A DNA stretch of 64,000 nucleotides from Saccharibacillus sp. CPCC 101409. Lineage in GTDB: Bacteria; Bacillota; Bacilli; Paenibacillales; Paenibacillaceae. A model generated the notes under the pieces. That model was not told the DNA's origin. It ran no database searches and was given only the letters and a program-made list of their open reading frames with translations. Both the position numbers and the translations under genes were made by a program. How positions within the stretch are numbered: position 1 is the stretch's first letter; each line of letters opens with the position of its first letter. The DNA lies in contig NZ_JAULSA010000001.1 in assembly GCF_030518235.1 (NCBI RefSeq), positions 434,001 through 498,000 on the forward strand, read 5' to 3'. Below, piece after piece: positions 58,339-64,000 of the stretch.

Positions 58339-58743
58339 CTATCTGCGTTTGTTCATCTGCTTCGCTTCCCAGAACAGCCCCGTCAGCACGTCCTTGATCC
58401 GCTGTTTGTCTTCTTTGTCCAGAGGAATGCCGTCGAACATCAGCTCTCCGTCTTCTTCCAGCATTTTTTTGAAATCGCGCTTGTCGCGGGAAGTCGCCCA
58501 GCTCGGGGCCGAGCCTTCCTGGACTTCCGGCAGATAGCCGGCTTCGTTCATCATTTCCTCGTAAGGAACGCCCAGCGCCTGCGCGATCTTGGCGATGGTC
58601 TGAGGCTTGGGGACGCCCCGAAGGCCGTGCTCGATGCGGGAGATCTGCGACGTGCTGACGCCCGCCGACCCGGCCAGACGGTTGATGCTCCAGCCTTTGC
58701 GTTCGCGAACCTGTCTCAAGTAACTGCCGAACCGGTTTTCCAT
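58339..58743 (-). CDS. XRE-family repressor, ImmR-like partner of ImmA
   Basis: A 134-residue regulator with an N-terminal helix-turn-helix (LAGSAGVSTSQISRIEHG, about 23-40) and a C-terminal tail with a stretch (FDGIPLDKEDKQRIKDVLTG) that is common in Bacillaceae XRE proteins that pair with ImmA peptidases. It is divergent from the ArpU-like gene, with about 300 bases between that should hold its operators. I cannot point to them with certainty. Confidence 0.85.
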   Translation of the reverse strand: MENRFGSYLRQVRERKGWSINRLAGSAGVSTSQISRIEHGLRGVPKPQTIAKIAQALGVPYEEMMNEAGYLPEVQEGSAPSWATSRDKRDFKKMLEEDGELMFDGIPLDKEDKQRIKDVLTGLFWEAKQMNKRR

Positions 58744-59045
58744 GTGCGCACCCTTCCTCGCTTCGTCAATTTAGCCGGCCCGCCTCGTGCGGCGCTTCGT
58801 CTCTTACTAATATACCCAATATCCGGAGCCGGGTAAATGCACATCGTAAAAATATTGCCAAAAGGCGGAAAGCGCGCTGTATAAGGGTTTGAGTCGGAGT
58901 GTGGAAAGAAGCCCTAAAAATTGTCTTTACGCGGTTGGAAATCTTATGGTAAGGTTACAATATAAATGCGAACAAAATGCGAACAAGACCTTTAAAAGGA
59001 ATTGATTTGCTTAAAATTTTGCCAAAAGACAAAGGAGCGATCACG
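58744..59045. promoter_or_regulatory. Divergent control region between XRE and ArpU-like genes
   Basis: No gene lies here. A promoter for the ArpU-like gene may be TTGTCT (58921) with TATGGT (58945) 18 bases on, or TTGGAA with TACAAT at 15 bases. Just after, ATGCGAACA occurs twice in direct order (58966 to 58986), which could be an operator for the XRE regulator. Confidence 0.4.
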
Positions 59046-59549
59046 ATGAACGATGCCCTGAACCTGCCCAAGCTGGACCGCCGCAAGACGCAGGCCGCGA
59101 TCGAAGCCGCCATGGAGAAGTACCGGATCTACAAAACGATTACGTTCGAGGAAAAAGAATCCCGGCTTACGGCGTCGTACAGCGACGTTCCGTCCGGCTA
59201 CACCGGCGTAACTTCGGACCCGACCGCAAGAACGGCCGTCTACAATGTGGATATGCCGGCGGCCCGCGCCGCTTACTGCGAACGGATCGAACGGATCGTC
59301 GAGCGGCTGAACGAGCGGGAACGGCTGCTGGTGCGCGAGCGTTATATGAAGCAGGACGACGTTTTCGACTATAAAGTGTACAACCAGGTGTTCGATCCGC
59401 CGGTCAGCAAAGACACGTACGTGAAGGTGCGCAGCGGCGCGTTCTACAAAATGGCGCTGTCGCTGTCGGCGATGGGGATGCTGCCGCTGGACGACCTGCT
59501 GGCCAAAAGCAAAGAAGGCGGCGGACGCCGGACGGACAAGCGGGCTTGA
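59046..59549 (+). CDS. ArpU-family phage-type transcriptional regulator
   Basis: A 167-residue protein. The core (ERIVERLNERERLLVRERYM) with DVFDYKVYNQVF and TYVKVRSGAFYKMALSLS matches the ArpU family, sigma-like regulators that switch on late packaging and lysis genes in phages. Here it stands without any phage structural genes. AAAGGAG precedes the ATG at 59046. With the ImmA/XRE pair beside it, this looks like a phage regulatory remnant or a domesticated switch. Confidence 0.75.
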   Translation: MNDALNLPKLDRRKTQAAIEAAMEKYRIYKTITFEEKESRLTASYSDVPSGYTGVTSDPTARTAVYNVDMPAARAAYCERIERIVERLNERERLLVRERYMKQDDVFDYKVYNQVFDPPVSKDTYVKVRSGAFYKMALSLSAMGMLPLDDLLAKSKEGGGRRTDKRA

Positions 59550-59602
59550 GAAAACGCGCGTTCTCCGGAGAGTTCCGGCGGATTCGCGTACAAGAAAAGT
59601 CG

Positions 59603-59630
59603 ACCCGGACGGAAACCGTTTCGGGTTTTT
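59603..59630 (+). terminator. Terminator after the ArpU-like gene
   Basis: ACCCG with ACGG pairs with CCGT and CGGGT, followed by four to five T. Confidence 0.7.
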
Positions 59631-59724
59631 CTGTGCGCGCCGAACTTTTTTTGAATTTTTTTTCGTCAAAAAGGGAACGATAAAGCAGGTGCCTTGTCTA
59701 TTAGGATATAGAGGGGTGAGCAGG

Positions 59725-60261
59725 ATGGACAAAACCTGGGAGCGAACAGACGAGCGGATGGAAGGCATCGACCCGGATACGGTGGTGCGCGAGCACTGGG
59801 GAGACGTATGGAAATACCTCTTCTTCATGACGCGCAGCCGCACCGCCGCCGACGATCTGACGCAGGAGACGTTTATGCGGGCGCTGCGCGCGCTGGACCG
59901 TTTCAGGCGCGAGGCGTCGGTCAAAACGTGGCTGATGCGCATCGCGCGAAACACGTTCGTGAATCATAGAAGATCGGCGTTTTTTCGCAGGGTGACGACG
60001 GTCGAGCAAGTGGAACCCGGCGGAACGGGACTGTCGGCGGAAAACGCATATCTGGCCGAAGCCGGGGAACGCCGGATCTGGGAGCTGGTATTCCGCCTTC
60101 CGGACAAGCTGCGCGAAGCGCTGCTGCTGGAGGCGCACTACGAGATGACCTCGCGCGAAGCGGCGGGACTGCTCGGGATTCCGGAAGGCACGTACAAGTC
60201 GCGGCTGTCCCGGGCGCGAAACAAAATGAGCGCAATGATCGCAGAGGAGGAACGGGCATGA
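59725..60261 (+). CDS. ECF-type RNA polymerase sigma factor
   Basis: A 178-residue ECF sigma factor: region 2 (YLFFMTRSRTAADDLTQETF, WLMRIARNTFVNH) and region 4 (LREALLLEAHYEMTSREAAG, IPEGTYKSRLSRARNKM). GGGGTGAG precedes the ATG at 59725. The following gene overlaps by four bases and has a short cytoplasmic head and a membrane helix, so it is probably the anti-sigma partner. Confidence 0.9.
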   Translation: MDKTWERTDERMEGIDPDTVVREHWGDVWKYLFFMTRSRTAADDLTQETFMRALRALDRFRREASVKTWLMRIARNTFVNHRRSAFFRRVTTVEQVEPGGTGLSAENAYLAEAGERRIWELVFRLPDKLREALLLEAHYEMTSREAAGLLGIPEGTYKSRLSRARNKMSAMIAEEERA

Positions 60262-62156
60262 ACCGATGGACGGAACCGGAGAAACGAACGCAGGGCGAAG
60301 AGTCCGGACGGCCGGACTGGTACGAGCCGCTGCGGAGCGAACCGCCGGGCATGAGCAAAGAGCCGACGCTGTCGCAAATGCGCAGGATCAAGGAGGAATC
60401 GCAAATGCGAAACAAACGAACGGGAACAGGAAAAATCTTGCTTGGAACGGGACTTGCGGCCGCCGCCATATTCGGAGGCGTGTGGGGCGCGCAGGCGTCG
60501 GGCTGGCTGGATCAAGAGCGGCCGGCGCGGGTTGCGCAGGTCGACGAGCCGCAGGCGAAGCCGGGCATGGAGCAGCCGGAAGGAGGCGCGATCAACGGCG
60601 GGGAGCCGGAAGAAGGCGCGGACGCGCAGTCCGGCGAAGTGTCGCCGGTGCAGCCGGCGGTGGACGTCGATCTCGAACGCATGCTGCCGGTGCTCAAAGA
60701 CGGCGAGACGCTGATTGGCGGACAGTACGTCGACCGGGAGCGCGGCTGGTTCGCTGTTCGTACGGATACAGAAGCGGAGGGCGTTTCGCCGGCCGCCGCT
60801 AAGGGCGTGCAGGTTATGCGAATCGCGAACGGCGCCGGAGCGGGCGGCGGGGAATTGAGCGCGACTTTGGAAGGCAGCGAGAATTTGAGCCGGGTTTCGT
60901 TCGATCTGCACGACGACGGGCCGAGCTGGATGCTGGGCGTATCGGGGCCTTCGGCCGGCATGATGGAGAAAAAGCTGTACCGCTCCGACGACGGCCGGAA
61001 GTGGACGCTGGTAGGCGATGTGGAGATGAAGGAGTATCCGAACGGGTTCCGTTTTAAGGATGAAAAAGAAGGCTGGGTCACGGCCGGATACCGCTACGAT
61101 ACGAAGCATCTGCCGCTGTATCATACGACGGACGGAGGCTTGACGTGGCAAACGCAGGAGATCGACGTGCCGCAGGACTACGCCTCGGGCACGGCTTTCC
61201 CGCCGGTGTTCGAAGCCGAAGATCCGCAGCGCGGCATTCTGGGCGTATCTTTCAAAGTAGACGATACCGGCGAGTTGTTCTCCAATCGGCTGTACGCGAC
61301 GGAGGACGGAGGACAGACCTGGGCGCCGCAGAGCGGTTACGAATCCGAAGCGAAAGAAACCCCGACCGATTGGATGCTCAGCTTGCGCAGCAAAGCGATG
61401 GCTTCCACGGGCTATTTCTCCTACGGCGAAAAAGACGGCATGTACGAGCTCGGCAATATGTCGGCGTCGGAAAAAGGATTCCAGCTGGCGGTTGTGGACG
61501 AGAACCTGGTTGGCATGGTCGCGGGCGGAACCGTCGCTTATACGTATAACCGGGGCGGCACCTGGTACGCCGGAGCGGACGAAGCGCGAATCGCGATGAG
61601 CCGCGACGCGGAAGGGTCGGCGAGTGCTGCGGACCGCCCTGCGGGTGAATCGGAGGAAGAAGACGGAGCGTCCGCGGATACGCAGGATGACGCGCAGCGC
61701 ATGCAGGCGTATATGGAAGCCTGGTCCGCCGCGGACGAGTTCAAACGGGCGGAGCTGACGGCATCGGCATCCGCGGCGTACAGCGAGCTGGACCCCGAAT
61801 GGATCTCGCAGCGTCATGCGCTGCTGGCTTCCCATGCGACCGAGAAATACGTCGCTTATATGGAAGCCAACCGCCTGACGGCGCTGGCGCCGGCCGCCGC
61901 GGCCGAGACGGGAGCGGAGCTTTCGCTGACGGAACTGACATTTACGGAAAAAGAAATCGATCCGGACAAACAGAAGGTCGTACTCGATTATACCGGGACG
62001 CTGGAGTTTTCCAAAAATCACGATCCCGTCCAACTGAAAGGCTACCTGACGATGCAAAAAGAAGACGGCGTGTGGAAAGCGGCGGGCGACAAGTACAATC
62101 CGTCGACGTTCCAGACGCTGTATACGATCGGGCATCCGGATACGCCGGCGAAGTAA
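60258..62156 (+). CDS. Membrane protein with propeller-like BNR repeats, probable sigma partner
   Basis: A 632-residue type II membrane protein: about 55 cytoplasmic residues, a helix (about 58-78, ILLGTGLAAAAIFGGVWGA), an acidic linker and an extracellular part with BNR/Asp-box repeats (LYRSDDGRKWTLVG, LYHTTDGGLTWQTQ, LYATEDGGQTWAPQ), as in sialidase or YCF48-like propellers. The C-terminal 150 residues form a separate helix-plus-strand domain with an unstructured insert. Gene overlap (ATGA) with the ECF factor suggests it is the anti-sigma factor and sensor; the cytoplasmic head lacks a recognisable zinc-binding ASD motif. Confidence 0.75.
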   Translation: MNRWTEPEKRTQGEESGRPDWYEPLRSEPPGMSKEPTLSQMRRIKEESQMRNKRTGTGKILLGTGLAAAAIFGGVWGAQASGWLDQERPARVAQVDEPQAKPGMEQPEGGAINGGEPEEGADAQSGEVSPVQPAVDVDLERMLPVLKDGETLIGGQYVDRERGWFAVRTDTEAEGVSPAAAKGVQVMRIANGAGAGGGELSATLEGSENLSRVSFDLHDDGPSWMLGVSGPSAGMMEKKLYRSDDGRKWTLVGDVEMKEYPNGFRFKDEKEGWVTAGYRYDTKHLPLYHTTDGGLTWQTQEIDVPQDYASGTAFPPVFEAEDPQRGILGVSFKVDDTGELFSNRLYATEDGGQTWAPQSGYESEAKETPTDWMLSLRSKAMASTGYFSYGEKDGMYELGNMSASEKGFQLAVVDENLVGMVAGGTVAYTYNRGGTWYAGADEARIAMSRDAEGSASAADRPAGESEEEDGASADTQDDAQRMQAYMEAWSAADEFKRAELTASASAAYSELDPEWISQRHALLASHATEKYVAYMEANRLTALAPAAAAETGAELSLTELTFTEKEIDPDKQKVVLDYTGTLEFSKNHDPVQLKGYLTMQKEDGVWKAAGDKYNPSTFQTLYTIGHPDTPAK

Positions 62157-62203
62157 GCGGGGCGGGGCGAAACCGAGCGAGAAAATGGAAAGAGCAAAAA
62201 TCG

Positions 62204-62256
62204 AAAAAGAAGGACTTCGCGTTTCCGCAGGGAAACCGCCGAAGTCCTTCTTTTTT
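62204..62256. terminator. Bidirectional terminator
   Basis: AAAAGAAGGACTTCG and CGAAGTCCTTCTTTTTT form a long stem with an inner GTTTCC/GGAAAC pair. It lies between the propeller-like gene and the convergent L31 gene. Confidence 0.9.
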
Positions 62257-62343
62257 GCGTTCGAACCGGTAGAAAAAGCAAAAAAAACAGGCGTCGGAAA
62301 ATTCCGCTGCCTGGTCGTAGAAGTTCGCGAGGCGAACTTGATC

Positions 62344-62586
62344 TTACAGATTGTATTTCTTTTTGAAGCGTTCCACTTGGCCGCCGGCGTCCAGGATCTT
62401 TTGTTTGCCGGTGAAGAACGGGTGCGAATCGGAAGTGATTTCCACTTTGATCAGCGGGTACGTGTTGCCGTCTTCCCATTCAACGGATTCGTTGGATTTA
62501 CGAGTGGAGGCGCTCAGGAACTGGTGACCCGTGCTCGTATCCATGAATACCACTGGCTGGTAATCCGGATGGATTCCTTGTTTCAT
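62344..62586 (-). CDS. rpmE2: 50S ribosomal protein L31 type B
   Basis: An 80-residue L31 of the type without zinc (no Cys at all), starting [16 protein letters not shown] and ending [11 protein letters not shown]. In Bacillus this form replaces the zinc-binding L31 when zinc is scarce and is controlled by Zur. AAGGAG precedes the ATG. The region just upstream has an AT-rich stretch (AATAATCAATAATC) that only weakly fits a Zur box. Confidence 0.95.
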   Translation of the reverse strand: MKQGIHPDYQPVVFMDTSTGHQFLSASTRKSNESVEWEDGNTYPLIKVEITSDSHPFFTGKQKILDAGGQVERFKKKYNL

Positions 62587-62632
62587 CTATTTTCAACTCC
62601 TTCACGTAATAATCAATAATCACATACACTAT

Positions 62633-62661
62633 ATAGTAGCACAGGGCAAGCGTGTTGACAA
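62633..62661 (-). promoter_or_regulatory. Promoter of rpmE2
   Basis: On the minus strand TTGTCA (62656-62661), a 17-base spacer and TACTAT (62633-62638), giving a leader of about 40 bases. An AT-rich partial dyad lies over the start site. Confidence 0.6.
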
Positions 62662-62887
62662 TATTGAAATCGGAAGAGGGCTGAAATATCAATTTTGGAG
62701 TTTTAAAGCTCGTCTTTTTTTAGCTGAATTACATCCATAAATTCGCCTTTTTTTCGTCTTCGCTTACTCATGAAAATAGTATCCTTATATTAACAGAAAA
62801 GAAAGATGAATTCTGTGGGAGGTGCAAATTACCGTACTAACATACAAGTTTATTTTGTTAATAAAACTTATTTAGGAGGAATCAAAA

Positions 62888-63730
62888 ATGCCAAACACAG
62901 CAACAGTTTCTTACAACGGGAACACTTACAATTTGTTGGTCAACAGTTCTTTTATCTACAGTGGTACTCTTTCGCAAATGAATGCTATCCGTGATCGTCT
63001 TAATTACATTTTTTCGGATACGAATCGTGATCTTGATTTCATTACTCCTTCTTATGCAAATGGTTCGTATGTTGTATCTTGTCCAAGAGTTAGAAAGAAT
63101 ACAGGGCAGGTTACTTATCTGTATTCTGGATCCTCTTACCCAGAAAAACTCTATGAGCCAAGTAATTGGGAGAACACTGGAGGAGTGGGACAAACGGCTA
63201 TCCTTACTATTACAGACTCTAGTACTCCTTGGGTGTCGGCTTTGCTTATCGCAAATAGACTGCGAAATGCGGTAATCCCTAATTTTTCTGGAGCTGATGG
63301 TAGCAATCCATTGAAAGCATTGATAGTACCCAGTAACAAATTAGCTTCATCTTCGATTATTTCTAGTAATGCTAGTTGCGAATTCTATGGGCATCCTTGT
63401 CAAGGAACGAATCCTGGGACAACATCGAGTGATTGTGGGTATGGTGATCTAACTTCTTATCAAAACATTCTAAATGTAACAGTTGGAAATGGTGAAGTTC
63501 TTCATCCAGGCGATTTGACTTGTGCAATGACTTCGAGTAATAGTTGGAGCTCACTGTATAGGAATAAGTTTATAAAAGTAATTAATAAAGCGAGTAATCA
63601 GTCTATTGTGGTAAGGGTTACGGATACGGCTCCGGCTAATCGAGGTGTAGAATTAACATATCGCGCATGGGTTTCTATCGGAAAACCAATGGGAAGTAAT
63701 ACAGTTCAAATTGAATTGATGGGAAGTTGA
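62888..63730 (+). CDS. Hypothetical protein with a C-terminal double-psi beta-barrel-like domain
   Basis: A 280-residue protein in an AT-rich setting. AGGAGG precedes the ATG. The C-terminal part (FIKVINKASNQSIVVRVTD, RGVELTYRAWVSIG, GSNTVQIELMG) looks like a double-psi beta-barrel (RlpA/expansin-like), with Asp in the VTDTAP turn where the family has the conserved Asp. The N-terminal half (MNAIRDRLNYIFSDTNRDLD) is not recognised. There is no signal peptide. Codon use differs from the rest of the window, which suggests transfer. A strong terminator follows. Confidence 0.65.
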   Translation: MPNTATVSYNGNTYNLLVNSSFIYSGTLSQMNAIRDRLNYIFSDTNRDLDFITPSYANGSYVVSCPRVRKNTGQVTYLYSGSSYPEKLYEPSNWENTGGVGQTAILTITDSSTPWVSALLIANRLRNAVIPNFSGADGSNPLKALIVPSNKLASSSIISSNASCEFYGHPCQGTNPGTTSSDCGYGDLTSYQNILNVTVGNGEVLHPGDLTCAMTSSNSWSSLYRNKFIKVINKASNQSIVVRVTDTAPANRGVELTYRAWVSIGKPMGSNTVQIELMGS

Positions 63731-63742
63731 ATCCGAAAATCC

Positions 63743-63801
63743 AAAATAAAAAGAGTGATCTGAATAGAATAATTTTCTATTCATGACGCTCTTTTTATTT
63801 T
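63743..63801 (+). terminator. Terminator after the barrel-like gene
   Basis: AAAATAAAAAGAGTG pairs with GCTCTTTTTATTTT (with mismatches), and an inner GAATAGAA/TTCTATTC helix. T-rich end. Confidence 0.8.
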
Positions 63802-63946
63802 GAATTATAAATTCTAAATATTGCTTTAAAGGTAGAAGTGAAAATCCAAGTATTACATTTTGTATATGAAATGTATTCGAAGTGTAACTTCTATTCGGTG
63901 CAGCTATTGTATATTGTTTTTAAAAAGTTTTAGAGGTGATCATAAA

Positions 63947-64000
63947 ATGAAAAAGATCTTATTTGCGAGTACAGTTACCTTGGGTTTAATGATAGGTGGT
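63947..64000 (+). CDS. Start of a secreted protein, cut by the window edge
   Basis: An ATG with the near-perfect ribosome site AGAGGTGATC opens a frame that reads MKKILFASTVTLGLMIGG to the end of the window. This is a typical signal peptide start (two Lys, then a hydrophobic core). The rest is outside, so the product is unknown. Confidence 0.75.
   Translation, partial: MKKILFASTVTLGLMIGG

Noticed and set aside
58966-58986. LexA-type operator in the XRE/ArpU control region
   Set aside because: The GCGAACA copies are direct, not inverted; LexA boxes need CGAAC-N4-GTTCG.
62609-62625. Zur box upstream of rpmE2
   Set aside because: The best alignment to TCGTAAT-N-ATTACGA keeps the right half but only about four of seven positions on the left. 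Too weak to call.

Overview
This window looks like a chromosomal segment of a high-GC member of the Paenibacillaceae (Paenibacillus or Saccharibacillus type). The pointers are strong AGGAGG-type ribosome binding sites, frequent GTG and TTG starts, Firmicutes-type families (PdxK, AmpS, LicT, a BmrCD-like exporter, QueCDEF, a YceCDEF-like Ter cluster) and uniformly GC-rich codon use. I see no rRNA, tRNA, CRISPR array or intact insertion sequence. Two stretches are clearly AT-richer: the first part of an rloA-like gene near 29.2-30.1 kb, and the right end from about 62.6 kb.

Layout. 0.4-6.1 kb: acidic hypothetical protein, MdtG-like efflux pump, pyridoxine kinase, small membrane protein, 7TM sensor kinase. 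6.1-8.5 kb: a two-gene locus joining an NHLP-type (nitrile-hydratase-like leader) protein to a class I terpene-synthase-like enzyme, then a DUF985 cupin. 8.5-16.8 kb: large hybrid sensor kinase, heterodimeric ABC exporter, GNAT acetyltransferase. 16.8-17.7 kb: a gene-free stretch packed with small repeats and hairpins. 17.7-24.3 kb: AmpS aminopeptidase, GpsB/DivIVA-like protein, thioredoxin, an ECF sigma/anti-sigma pair, Fsr-like efflux pump. 24.3-29.1 kb: beta-glucoside module (licT, PTS IIBCA, 6-phospho-beta-glucosidase) with two LicT antiterminator sites. 29.2-30.9 kb: RloA/RloB-type defence pair whose RloB is internally deleted. 31.0-34.5 kb: rhodanese, then the queCDEF pathway to preQ1 behind a preQ1-I riboswitch.

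36.9-51.4 kb is a complete tellurite-resistance-type (Ter) stress island: VWA protein, TerB, three TerD proteins, a TerD-TerA fusion, TerC, a five-enzyme module (C-C lyase, PRTase-TRSP, StiP-like PRTase-PELOTA, HAD phosphatase, ATP-grasp) predicted in the literature to make a nucleoside-like metabolite, then XpaC-like and TelA proteins. After it come an AIM24 protein with a coiled-coil membrane protein, a chemoreceptor, an eight-repeat Ig-like secreted protein, an ImmA/XRE/ArpU trio of phage-type regulators, a second ECF sigma/membrane-partner pair, ribosomal protein L31 type B, and an AT-rich tail with a double-psi-barrel protein and a cut-off secreted protein.

The best candidates for undescribed biology are the NHLP/terpene-synthase-like pair, the TerD-TerA fusion within the Ter metabolite island, and a stem-loop repeat family with compensatory stem changes found at 17.4 and 51.5 kb.
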